Assembly (NCBI GenBank): GCA_013112685.1
Contig: JABFGC010000002.1
Coordinates: 506,902 to 570,901, forward strand
Direction: 5' to 3'
Length of the DNA stretch: 64,000 nt
Origin: Chloroflexota bacterium
GTDB lineage: Bacteria; Chloroflexota; Anaerolineae; Anaerolineales; Villigracilaceae
Each line of letters opens with the position of its first letter. Position 1 is the first letter of the stretch. This document shows, one piece after another, positions 16,323 to 24,270 of the stretch. A model generated the notes under the pieces. That model was given only the letters and a program-made list of their open reading frames with translations. It was not told the origin of the DNA and did not search any database. A program made the position numbers and the translations under genes.

Positions 16323-17405
16323 GTGTGTTATTTTTATGCCTGCCTCCCCCTCGCCTACGACGCCGACTGCGAAGCGCCCCTATGGGGAAACCGGCTGGTG
16401 GGTGTGACAGGTCCCTCGCTAGCGGTTTCGTTTGTCTATGACGGCGACGGGAAACAAGTCAAGGCGGTGATAAACCCCCTATCGGGGACAGGCGGCGAAA
16501 CCACCCTGTACGTGGGTCAGCACTACGAAGTGACGGGAAGTGAGATCACCAAATACTATTTCGCTGGCTCACAACGTATCGCCTTCCGCAAGGACGGCGA
16601 CTTGAACTACCTGCTGTCCGACCACCTCGGCAGCTCGTCCATCACGACGGATAGTAACGGGAACCCGATTGCCTCCATGCTGTACAAGGCTTGGGGCGAG
16701 ACGCGCTACTCGGCTGGGACGCTGGGCATGGATTATCAGTACACAGGTCAGCGCAAGGTTGAAGATATTGGGTTGTATTTCTATAATGCCCGCTGGTATG
16801 ACCCCGCGCTGGGACGGTTCGCGCAGGCGGATACGATCATTCCTCAGGGTCAAGGCGTCCAGGCATGGGATCGGTATGCTTACACCAATAATAATCCAGT
16901 ACGATATAATGACCCTACAGGACACTGTATCGATCTGTGCGTAATAGAGACGTTTGCTATCTTGACATTGTTTGCACTTTTTACAGCATATATTTACACG
17001 ACACCTGAAATGCAAGAACTCGGAACGGAATTTTCCGGTAACCTTGCGGCCAACTTTGAAAATGCTGTGGAGAGTATTGCAAACACCTTCTCAATAAAAA
17101 ACGATGAATCTGAAGGAATAACAGTATTAGAAGTTAAGGGTGAGTATATTCCACCGTCATTAAAGGGAGAAGAAGAAAGAAGTGCATATCGTGAGGCAAT
17201 ACACAGATACAAAGATGCTTGGGGCATACCAAGAAATGTTGATGTTCCGCATGATATTCTTGATGATCTAGCTGAGCAAATTAAGAACGGAAAAAGCCCA
17301 GTCGACGCTGTCGATGCTGTCGATGGCCCTCCAGAAGCAGATGAAGGCGACGACCTATTTGAATTTCATCATGATAATAATCAAAATCACTTTACAGCGT
17401 ATTAA
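16323..17405 (+). CDS. Truncated RHS core with C-terminal tip 1 (candidate toxin)
   Basis: A 360-residue open frame (GTG at 16323; the N-terminal bulk of an RHS protein is missing). It contains YD-repeat remnants, DHLGSSSITTDSNGNPI, the RHS core YFYNARWYDPALGRFAQADT and AWDRYAYTNNNPVRYNDPTGHC ending at residue 202, where RHS tips normally begin. The variable tip (203-360) starts with a hydrophobic stretch (IETFAILTLFALFTAYIY), then a soluble domain ending FEFHHDNNQNHFTAY. A 7-residue insert, CEAPLWG, interrupts one YD repeat. A DUF4279-like gene follows after 29 bp. Toxicity is inferred from architecture. No secretion signal or promoter is visible, so it may be an orphan cassette. Confidence 0.75.
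   Translation: MCYFYACLPLAYDADCEAPLWGNRLVGVTGPSLAVSFVYDGDGKQVKAVINPLSGTGGETTLYVGQHYEVTGSEITKYYFAGSQRIAFRKDGDLNYLLSDHLGSSSITTDSNGNPIASMLYKAWGETRYSAGTLGMDYQYTGQRKVEDIGLYFYNARWYDPALGRFAQADTIIPQGQGVQAWDRYAYTNNNPVRYNDPTGHCIDLCVIETFAILTLFALFTAYIYTTPEMQELGTEFSGNLAANFENAVESIANTFSIKNDESEGITVLEVKGEYIPPSLKGEEERSAYREAIHRYKDAWGIPRNVDVPHDILDDLAEQIKNGKSPVDAVDAVDGPPEADEGDDLFEFHHDNNQNHFTAY
16449..16509 (+). repeat. RHS direct repeat A, copy 1 (copy 2 at 19320-19380)
   Basis: Sixty-one bases, from GGGAAACAAGTCAAGG through CCACCCTGT, recur at 19320-19380 with one mismatch (GCGGTGA versus GCTGTGA). They encode GKQVKAVINPLSGTGGETTL in both fragments. Confidence 0.9.
16788..16864 (+). repeat. RHS direct repeat B, copy 1 (copy 2 at 18124-18200)
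   Basis: The first 60 bases are identical to 18124-18183; the following bases differ at single positions. The repeat encodes the ARWYDPALGRFAQADTIIPQ core directly upstream of the tip junction. Recombination between copies would swap tip 1 plus its immunity gene for tip 2. Confidence 0.9.
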
Positions 17406-17434
17406 TCCGTTCAGTGAAACGTATTTGAGGCCAT

Positions 17435-17854
17435 ATGACTAATTCAAACCGAACAAGAGATTGTTACGCAAGCTTAATATTCAGGGGAAAAGATTTAAAT
17501 CCTCGCGATCTATCGCGCGAATTAGGTGTTACTCCGACAAGAAGTTTTCAGAAGGGAGATATAAGAGGCCAAGGTGATAAAAAGTGGCCACATGGTTTTT
17601 GGGAATTAGAAACCCCAAATGACTTAAAATTTGGCGATTTGAGCGACCACCTTTCGTGGTTGTTAAATTTAATTTACCCGCGCAGGTTACAAATTATGGA
17701 ATATTTAGATAAGACTTTTGGAAAAGTAGATGTGGAGATTAGTTGTTACTTGTACTTGGTTAAATCGAACACTTCAGTCTTACTTAATCCTCAATTGCTT
17801 CGTCAAATTGCCGATATGGGAATAGCAACAATCGTTGACATATACAAAGACTGA
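17435..17854 (+). CDS. DUF4279-like protein, candidate immunity protein for tip 1
   Basis: 139 residues. ASLIFRGKDLNPRDLSRELG followed by TPTRSFQKGDIRGQG and GFWELETP is the DUF4279 pattern. Members often sit beside polymorphic toxins. The C-terminal half (LSDHLSWLLNLIYPRRLQIMEYL and IADMGIATIVDIY) fits the same fold. The gene starts 29 bp after the RHS tip 1 stop with TTGAGG upstream, is cytosolic by composition and AT-rich like the tip. I infer that it neutralises tip 1; the family name comes from recognition of the pattern and was not checked by a search. Confidence 0.72.
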   Translation: MTNSNRTRDCYASLIFRGKDLNPRDLSRELGVTPTRSFQKGDIRGQGDKKWPHGFWELETPNDLKFGDLSDHLSWLLNLIYPRRLQIMEYLDKTFGKVDVEISCYLYLVKSNTSVLLNPQLLRQIADMGIATIVDIYKD

Positions 17855-18798
17855 ATAAATACAGCGTCCCGCAATCCCTGAGCGTAGCGTATTTCCTGAA
17901 CGACCATTTGGGTTCAACCAGCGTCACCACCGACGCCAACGGAGCCAGGGTCTCTGAGATGAGATACAAACCCTGGGATGAAGTCCGCTACGCATGGACG
18001 GCGGGAGTATCCACTACGCCCGCTTACACCCTGTCCCAATACACTTTCACGGGGCAATATTCGTACATGGATGATTTGACGACGACGGAGGTCACGGAAG
18101 GCTTTGGGTTGATGTCCTATAACGCCCGCTGGTATGACCCCGCGCTGGGACGGTTCGCGCAGGCGGATACGATCATTCCTCAGAGTCAAGGCGTCCAGGC
18201 GTGGGATAGATATGCGTATACAAACAATAATCCAGTGCGATACACTGATCCCAGCGGGCACTGCATCGGGCCAGTTGCTCTTTATTGTGCTGAATTAGTT
18301 GTCGTTGGCTTAGCAACAATTGCTTTAACTGCAACTGTAATTTACATAAATGGAACACCACAGGGGCAGGCCTATCGAGATGAGGCAGCAATGTTTCTGG
18401 AATATACATCAAAAAGAGTTTTAGATCGAATAGAAGCGTTTGACAAACAGGTCGCTGAAGTTAATAATGGTGATATATATCCAAAAATCCAATGTGGTAT
18501 ATTTTGCAAGTCTATAATTGCGGGCGTTCTCGGGTTGTATTTTTGTGTTGACATGTGGGAGGAACAATGTTCGCAAGCTCTTTCTAATCCGCCAACCACA
18601 ACATCCACAGTGGAATCCACATCAACCCCTATGACTGACCCGAATTGCCCGCCGCCATATGCTCAATGCTCAAATACTTCTACATCAACCCCTACTTCGC
18701 CTAATAACCCGCCTGTTCCTACATCGACACCTACCCCACCTAACACGCCTCGGGTGCCAGTTAATTTTCCCAATAACCCCCGACCCATACCGATATAA
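17851..18798 (+). CDS. RHS core fragment 2 with C-terminal tip 2 (no ATG start)
   Basis: RHS homology begins at about 17860, directly after the immunity stop at 17854, with YSVPQSLSVAYFLNDH, and runs through AWDRYAYTNNNPVRYTDPSGHC. The frame is open only from 17839 and has no ATG; a TTG at 17908 is the best in-frame codon. Tip 2 (about 177 residues) has a long hydrophobic segment (ELVVVGLATIALTATVIYI), a charged helical part, a second hydrophobic segment (IIAGVLGLYFCVDMW) and a Pro/Ser/Thr-rich tail. It differs completely from tip 1. It is best read as a silent displaced RHS cassette. Confidence 0.72.
   Translation: MNKYSVPQSLSVAYFLNDHLGSTSVTTDANGARVSEMRYKPWDEVRYAWTAGVSTTPAYTLSQYTFTGQYSYMDDLTTTEVTEGFGLMSYNARWYDPALGRFAQADTIIPQSQGVQAWDRYAYTNNNPVRYTDPSGHCIGPVALYCAELVVVGLATIALTATVIYINGTPQGQAYRDEAAMFLEYTSKRVLDRIEAFDKQVAEVNNGDIYPKIQCGIFCKSIIAGVLGLYFCVDMWEEQCSQALSNPPTTTSTVESTSTPMTDPNCPPPYAQCSNTSTSTPTSPNNPPVPTSTPTPPNTPRVPVNFPNNPRPIPI
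18124..18200 (+). repeat. RHS direct repeat B, copy 2
   Basis: Matches 16788-16864 (first 60 bases identical). It marks the constant/variable junction of the second tip cassette. Confidence 0.9.
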
Positions 18799-18810
18799 GG
18801 ACTCGATAAT

Positions 18811-19119
18811 ATGAGAAATAAAAATCTAGCAAAATATGGTTTGATTTCTGTATTAATAGCCATAACATTACTTGGCGTATTAATTGCAGGCTTTTCTTAT
18901 AGATTTAACAGCGCAATACCCAGGGGGATTACCGGAGGGGTTACGTTGTTCTTGCTGTACTACTTTGGAAGACACACAAAAATGGATGTGTCAACCGAAG
19001 ACTTCTTGAGAGATTCGCAGAAGGGAAAATATTTCATTGCCGTACTTTTTGTTCCAATGATATCTTATTGGGCGGCAGCGCAAATATATGAAATGATTTT
19101 ATTTTTGACGAACAATTAA
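18811..19119 (+). CDS. Small three-helix membrane protein, candidate immunity protein for tip 2
   Basis: 102 residues with AAGGA in front of the ATG and only 12 bp after the tip 2 stop. Hydrophobic helices: YGLISVLIAITLLGVLIAGF, GITGGVTLFLLYYFG and FIAVLFVPMISYWAAAQIY. A membrane immunity protein would suit a membrane-acting toxin such as the hydrophobic tip 2. No family is recognised, so the role rests on position and topology only. Confidence 0.55.
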   Translation: MRNKNLAKYGLISVLIAITLLGVLIAGFSYRFNSAIPRGITGGVTLFLLYYFGRHTKMDVSTEDFLRDSQKGKYFIAVLFVPMISYWAAAQIYEMILFLTNN

Positions 19120-19193
19120 TGTCATAGGTGATCTGATTGTAGAGAGATCGGTATTGGGTATGCTTGTCATATCCGATATCGAGTTGGGTGAAC

Positions 19194-19379
19194 TGCAACG
19201 GCAACCAAATCACGCGGACAATCAACGGGCAGACGTTCACCCTGACCTACGACGCCGAGAACCGCCTGGTCTCCGTGACGGGCGAAAACTTGGACGCCTC
19301 CTTAGTGTATGTTGGAGATGGGAAACAAGTCAAGGCTGTGATAAACCCCCTATCGGGGACAGGCGGCGAAACCACCCTG
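19194..19379 (+). pseudogene. RHS YD-repeat remnant (fragment 3)
   Basis: Encodes QITRTINGQTFTLTYDAENR, then LVSVTG and the same GKQVKAVINPLSGTGGETTL as fragment 1, then loses homology at 19380. The remaining bases up to the rsmA stop (19504) show no gene and end in repeats of CACTGATGACTGCTC type. This looks like the scar of a deleted RHS gene. Confidence 0.8.
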
Positions 19380-19380
19380 T
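19320..19380 (+). repeat. RHS direct repeat A, copy 2
   Basis: Matches 16449-16509 with one mismatch. It brackets the two-cassette array on its right side. Confidence 0.9.
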
Positions 19381-19503
19381 GCGGTATGTTGCGCGGCATT
19401 TCCTGCAACTTAACCGCATTGTACAACTGCCGCACTTGGAAGGCAACAAATTTCCTAGCCCCGGCCTGTTTCGTCGCGCCTATCACTTCTCCCTGATCAC
19501 TGC

Positions 19504-20352
19504 TCACTGATGACTGCTCCACCATTCTTCACACAACCTCTTCCACTCCGCAATGGACAGCGTCTCCGCCCTTCGCATGGGGTCAATGCCCGCTGAAATC
19601 AGCATTTCTTCCGCGTCTGCCGGTTTGATGTGCAGCCCCGCAGAAAGCGAGTTCCTCAGCGTTTTCCGTTTTTGGCTGAAACCCGCCTTGATGAGTTTGA
19701 AAAAAGTACCCAGCAATTCGGCGGGGATGAGCGGCTGGTCGTAAATGTCAATGCGGATGACGGCGGAGTCCACGTTAGGGACGGGGTGGAAAGAACTGGC
19801 GGGAATCCCCGCGCGGATGCCCGGCTCGCCGTACACCTGCACGCTCAACGCCAGCAGGCTCAGGTCGCCCGGTTTGGCGCAGATGCGCTCCGCAACCTCT
19901 TTTTGAATGGTCAGCACGATGCGGCGGGGTTTTGGTTCGCCTTCGAGCAAATGACGGATGATGGCGGACGTGATGTTGTAAGGGATGTTCGCCGCGACGA
20001 TATAACCCGCCTGGTCCACCAGTTCGGAGATGGACAAATCCAAAATGTCGCCGTGGACGATGCGCACGTTCGGGTACGGGGCGAGGATCGCTCTGAGTGG
20101 GGCAAGCAGGTCCGGGTCCAGTTCGACCGCTGCAACCTGCCGGGCAGAGACAGCCAGATGGCGGGTCAAACTTCCCAGCCCGGGACCAATTTCGAGGACA
20201 CAGTCATCCGCATTAATTTCGGCGGCGGCAACGATCTTCTCGAGCGCGGAAGGGTCCTGCAAAAAGTTTTGCCCGAGGCGTTTATCGGCGCGCAGACCGT
20301 ACCGTTTGAGGACGGCGGCGGCATCGAGCGGGGGGATGGAAGGACGCTTCAT
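19504..20352 (-). CDS. rsmA: 16S rRNA (adenine1518/1519-N6,N6)-dimethyltransferase
   Basis: The KsgA/RsmA enzyme dimethylates two adjacent adenines in helix 45 of 16S rRNA during 30S maturation. Motifs: KRLGQNFLQDPSALEKIV, SAM-binding LEIGPGLGSLTRHLA, AAVELDPDLL, the catalytic NIPYNITSAII, FHPVPNVDSAVIRI and FSQKRKTLRNSL. The length of 282 residues is standard. The ATG (20352) overlaps the LCP stop by four bases (ATGA), so it is translated from the same message as the upstream cell-wall genes. Confidence 0.96.
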   Translation of the reverse strand: MKRPSIPPLDAAAVLKRYGLRADKRLGQNFLQDPSALEKIVAAAEINADDCVLEIGPGLGSLTRHLAVSARQVAAVELDPDLLAPLRAILAPYPNVRIVHGDILDLSISELVDQAGYIVAANIPYNITSAIIRHLLEGEPKPRRIVLTIQKEVAERICAKPGDLSLLALSVQVYGEPGIRAGIPASSFHPVPNVDSAVIRIDIYDQPLIPAELLGTFFKLIKAGFSQKRKTLRNSLSAGLHIKPADAEEMLISAGIDPMRRAETLSIAEWKRLCEEWWSSHQ

Positions 20353-21481
20353 TCGCAGACGATGGGGGTGTCTTCCTCTTCGCCGGTTGGGTCGTCGGTG
20401 ACGGCGGGGGGCCACGTCCCCGCGTGGAATTGCGCCACGTACTCGCGCAGGACGTCGAAATCGGCGGCGAGGATGGAGATGCGTTTATCGAAGACCGGGT
20501 CGAAGGTGCGCGTCTGTTTGAAGAGTTCGGCGGGGAAACTGACGAGTTGGATGTTTTGCGGCGGCATCTGCGTGCCGAGGCAGGCGAGTTGACTCAATTG
20601 CTCCGGCGTGAAATCGGTGCGGATGTTGTCTTTGAACGCTTCGATCAGCGCGGGAATCTCGGTGACGATGGACGGGCTGGTGAGTTTTTTGCGCGGCGCG
20701 CAGATGACGATGCTTTGGTTGTCGGCGCGTTGAAGTTGCCGCCTTCGCGGTTGCGCACGAGTTTGAGCGCCTCGCCGCCGTCGAGGTGATGGTTCCCGAT
20801 GGGCAAGTCGGTGGTGCGGGCGGTGTCTTTATCCGGGATGTTCACGTCAATGCCGCCCACCGCGTTGACGATGTTGACGAACGTGCGCATGTTGACCGTG
20901 ATGTAGTGGTCAATTTGCGCGCCGAAGTTTTTGTTGAGCGTGAGCGCCAGCAGACCGGAACCTTCGCTGGGGTCGTCCCAGTATTTGAAGCCGGGCTGTC
21001 CGTACAAAAATGCCTGGTTGAGTTTTTCGTGATCCTGCTCGTCGAGGTTATCGGCAATGTGCGGGATTTCCACCCACAGGTCGCGCGGGAACTCGAGCAC
21101 CGTGACCCTCGGTGTGGCGAAATCCACGCGCACCAAACGGATGGCGTCTGCCAGCCCGTAGGTGTAGTTATCGCCGCGCGTATCCGCGCCGATGACAAGC
21201 ACGTTCATCAGTGCCGGTCCGCCGCAACGGCGGCGCGGGTGTGTTGGTGGTGAAGGAGATCGTCGGCGCAAGCGTCACCATGCCTTGCGGGGTGAGCGGG
21301 GGGACCGGGCGAAGCCGTCCACGTGGGCGGGAGTTCCTGCGCGCCGGATGGTAGGGCGGGGCCCAAGCGGCTGGGCGGCGACGGAACGATACACCTGGTA
21401 GGTGGAAACGCCAAGCGCCACTGCAAGCGCGATGGCGATGATCGAAAGAACGCTGACGATGATTTTTTGAACGCGCGTCAT
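20349..21481 (-). CDS. LytR-CpsA-Psr (LCP) family cell-wall ligase (about four indels)
   Basis: LCP proteins attach polymers to peptidoglycan from undecaprenyl-phosphate. The N-terminus (MTRVQKIIVSVLSIIAIALA, membrane anchor) and the catalytic domain are clear: MNVLVIGADTRGDNY, RLVRVDFATPRVTVLEFPRD, LNKNFGAQIDHYITVNM and LVRNREGGNFN. The frame moves three times between about 21370 and 21230 (first at GGGCCCC near 21360, then in the GGTCCCCCC stretch) and once at about 20733, where AACGCG should be AACCGCG. The shifted segments still read as a plausible Pro/Thr-rich linker in other frames. It overlaps both neighbours by four bases. Confidence 0.85.
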
Positions 21482-22702
21482 TGCTGCTGGAAGAAGTAGG
21501 GGATTTCCGCGGGCGCGGGTTCGAGGAAATAGACCGTCACCCAGCCGGAGAGTTTGCCGAGGTTGTCGTCGTCGTAACCGAGGTCAATCCATTGGTAGCG
21601 CGGCACGCCGAACGTCGTCTCGACGATCGGTCCGCCGCCGGTGTCGCCGATGGTCGCAACGCCGTAGCCGGGGATGTAAACCTTCATCCCGGCGAGGTAT
21701 GGATAATACAGGTAGTCCACCGCCACAATGCCGTAGCCTGCGCGCGCGCCGCTTGCCGTGCCGTACGAGCATCCGCCCGTGCCGGAATTGCAGGGCGAGT
21801 ACCACGAGGCATACATCTGCGTCGCGTACCAGTACTTGTATGGCACGTCGCCGCTCACCGGCTCCGAGCACGATCTTCGACCCGCTTGCCGCAATTTGCT
21901 TGCGCGGCTCCTGCAAAACCACCTCGTCCTCCACCTCGCGGCTTGTCTCGACGCCGTCCTCGTAGCGGATGCGCGTGCGGATCATCGCCAGTCCATTCAA
22001 GCCGGGCTGGAGGATTTCGGTCTTGCCGAACGCCACATCTTCCGAATACGTCGTCTCGGTTTCAAATGGGATGGATTGAATCTCGACGCTGATGGACTCA
22101 CGGACCCGCACCACGCGGATTTGCCCGTCGGCGGGCAGCGCTTCATTCTCGGACGGGTGGCTGGCATCCAGACCCATGAGCGGAATCCCCGCCTCAGCCA
22201 ATGCCTCGCCCACCGTCTTCGCCGATGAGCGAATCGTCATGCTCGTCCCGCCGCTCGTAACAACCAAATCCCTTGCAGGCGTGTACGCGATGGTCATGCC
22301 TTCGTTGATGGGCGCATCCACCGCCGGGTTGACCGAATCGCCGGCGCCGATTTCAACTCCGGCTTCGTCCAACACCTCTCCCACCCTCAACGCGGACGAT
22401 TGTATCGTCTGTCCGCCCTGCGGCGTGACAAGAGTCACCGTCACTGCGCGGCGCACCTGCAATTGAATCGCACCGGGAACGGTAATCTCTTCATCTACCG
22501 CATGAGGGACGCCGTTGACCAGCACGCGGTCTGTGGGCTGGAGCGCGATTCCCGCCTCTGCCAGAATCCGCATTGGCGCGCGCTCGGCAGTGGTCAGCGT
22601 GACGACAGTCTCGCCATCGAGAATTATGACCGTCCGGGGAGCGTTCGACTGGCACGCGGCAAGGAGGAACGCAAGCAAGACCAGCCAGCGAAAGGATTTC
22701 AT
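21478..22702 (-). CDS. DUF348/G5/3D-domain lipoprotein, YabE/Rpf-like (one frameshift)
   Basis: A lipoprotein signal ends in LLAFLLAACQS. Three DUF348 (ubiquitin-like) repeats follow (RTVIILDGETVVTLTT, VTVTLVTPQGGQTIQSSAL, LVVTSGGTSMTIRSSAK), then a G5 domain (VEIQSIPFETETTYSEDVAFG) and a C-terminal 3D domain with YGTASGARAGYGIVAVD and the catalytic-type IGDTGGGPI. One extra G near 21868 breaks the frame just before the 3D domain; corrected length is about 407 residues. Relatives are resuscitation or wall-turnover factors. In Bacillus yabE also lies near ksgA. A TATAAT box sits 7 bp before the ATG. Confidence 0.85.
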
Positions 22703-22709
22703 AGGGCTA

Positions 22710-22715
22710 ATTATA
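22710..22715 (-). promoter_or_regulatory. -10 box 7 bp upstream of the G5/3D lipoprotein gene
   Basis: Minus-strand TATAAT, then TAGCCCT, then ATG at 22702. There is no room for a ribosome site, suggesting a leaderless message for the three-gene operon. Confidence 0.55.
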
Positions 22716-22788
22716 GACGATGGACAATGGACCGAATACTGTGTACCGATGACCGTGGATAAAATCGTCTATCGTCCACCGTCCATTC
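22716..22788. repeat. GTCCACCGTCC-type repeat between the lipoprotein and the CDF-like gene
   Basis: GACGATGGACAATGGACC at the left and ATCGTCTATCGTCCACCGTCC at the right form an imperfect inverted repeat of the same unit that is found in cofD. Confidence 0.7.
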
Positions 22789-22789
22789 C

Positions 22790-23437
22790 TCAATCCTCGC
22801 AATCGCATTCCAACCCTTTGGCTTTCTCGAAGGATTCACGCCCTTCGTTCACCGAAAAATAGATCAAACCAATCGCGCCGAGGCTGTCCACGAACCCGAA
22901 GCCGGTCAGTTGATAGACCAGGCTCGCCGCCAACAGCACCACCGACATGTAAATACAAACCATCGTACAGTTCGCGTCCGCCAGGATGGGCACGGAATTG
23001 AGCGCGCGCCCCACCTTGCGTTTGCCGGTCACCAGCGCCCACATCACTGCAATCGAGATCAACGAGATGACCAGCCCCGGCAGGGTGGTCTCCGGCTTGT
23101 GCCCGGTAACGATGTTGTAAACCGCTGTCGCCCCAAGACCGACCGCCAGCAGGTAGAACGCCGTCCCTGTGACTCGAAGCGCGGTGATCTCAAACGGAGT
23201 GCGCGACGTGTTCGGGTTCCGGCGGATGCGGTTGACCATCACCAGAATCCCGATGCCCGACATGACCTCGATGAATGAATCCACGCCGAAGCCGAATAAC
23301 GCCAGAGATTCGTCGCTCACGCCAAAAGCAATGGAGACCAACCCTTCGAGGATGTTGTAAAAAATGGTGAAAGCCGCCAGCCAGAGCGCGTAATTCCAAA
23401 AGATTTTCTGCGCGGGCTGTTCTGCAATTGTGGACAT
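22790..23437 (-). CDS. Cation-diffusion-facilitator-like membrane protein
   Basis: 215 residues from the ATG at 23437 (ACAGGAG upstream). Six hydrophobic segments are visible: FWNYALWLAAFTIFYNILEG, ESLALFGFGVDSFIEVMSGIG, a TAFYLLAVGLGATAVYNIV helix, LVISLISIAVMWALVTG, CMTV-like MVCIYMSVVLLAASLVYQL and FVDSLGAIGLIYFSV. The E-G-x5-G-F-G-x-D-S spacing resembles the first metal helix of CDF transporters, and the tail CDCED could bind metal. It lacks the usual cytosolic CDF domain. Metal transport is a guess. Confidence 0.7.
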   Translation of the reverse strand: MSTIAEQPAQKIFWNYALWLAAFTIFYNILEGLVSIAFGVSDESLALFGFGVDSFIEVMSGIGILVMVNRIRRNPNTSRTPFEITALRVTGTAFYLLAVGLGATAVYNIVTGHKPETTLPGLVISLISIAVMWALVTGKRKVGRALNSVPILADANCTMVCIYMSVVLLAASLVYQLTGFGFVDSLGAIGLIYFSVNEGRESFEKAKGLECDCED

Positions 23438-23478
23438 AAGTTTCTCCTGTTCCCGAATCATACTACAGGATTTTCGGA

Positions 23479-23484
23479 TAAAAT
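23479..23484 (+). promoter_or_regulatory. -10 box 7 bp upstream of the TrmH-like gene
   Basis: TAAAAT at 23479-23484, then CCCAAAT, then ATG at 23492. No Shine-Dalgarno is present. Confidence 0.45.
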
Positions 23485-23491
23485 CCCAAAT

Positions 23492-24270
23492 ATGGACATC
23501 CTCACCAGCACGGCGAATCCCTTCATCAGGCAGGTGCGCGCGCTTCATCAAAAGAAGGCGCGCGCGGAATCGGGCGCATTTCTCGTGGAGGGAATTCATC
23601 ACGTGGGCGAGGCGCTCGAAGCCGGCTGGGATGTGGATGCCATCGTCTACGCCCCCGATTTGCTGACCAGCGCCTTTGCAAAAGATTTGCTCGCCCGCGC
23701 CGCCCGCCTCGAACTTCGACTTCAGCCTGTTTCTCCCGCCGTGATGGAATCCCTCGCCGACAAGGAAAACCCGCAGGGCATCCCGGCGGTGGTGAAGCAA
23801 AAGCGGTTTTCGTTCAGCAATCTCAAGTCCGCGGCGCGCACGGTGGCGTTGGTCTCGCCGCAGGACCCCGGCAACGTCGGCACCATCCTCCGCACCATGG
23901 ATGCGGTCAACGCGGATGCGCTCTTCCTGCTCGATGGCGGCGTGGAGTTGTTCCATCCCACCGTTGTCCGCGCCAGCATGGGGACTCTCTTCTGGAAGCC
24001 CGTCGTGCAAACCTCGTTCGACGACTTCGTAAGTTGGGCGCGGAAAGGCGGCTGGCAGTTGATTGGCACCTCCGCCAAAGCGGACGTGGACTACCACACG
24101 CTCATTCCGCAAACCCCCGGGTGTTGATTTTGGGCAGCGAGCAAAAGGGACTTTCCGCGCATCAAACCGACGCCTGCGATGTCGTCATTTCCCTGCCCAT
24201 GCGCGGGCGGGTCAGTTCGTTGAACCTGTCCGTTGCGGCGGGGGTGCTCCTGTATCAGCTTGTGCGTTAG
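23492..24270 (+). CDS. TrmH/SpoU-family RNA 2'-O-methyltransferase (one frameshift)
   Basis: Start: ILTSTANPFIRQVRALHQKK and GAFLVEGIHHVGEALEAGW form the N-terminal RNA-binding domain. The SPOUT domain follows with VALVSPQDPGNVGTILRTMDA, LLDGGVELFHPTVVRASMG and, after the break, VLILGSEQKGLSAHQTDACD and PMRGRVSSLNLSVAAGVLLY, the knot and catalytic motifs. The C run at about 24113-24117 is one base short, so the frame stops early; the corrected protein has about 259 residues. It most likely modifies 23S rRNA. It converges with the acyltransferase gene, their 3' ends overlapping by four bases. Confidence 0.88.

Noticed and set aside
23438..24112. N-terminal extension of the CDF-like protein by about 225 residues
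   Set aside because: It runs antisense through the TrmH gene, and a good ribosome site supports the ATG at 23437.
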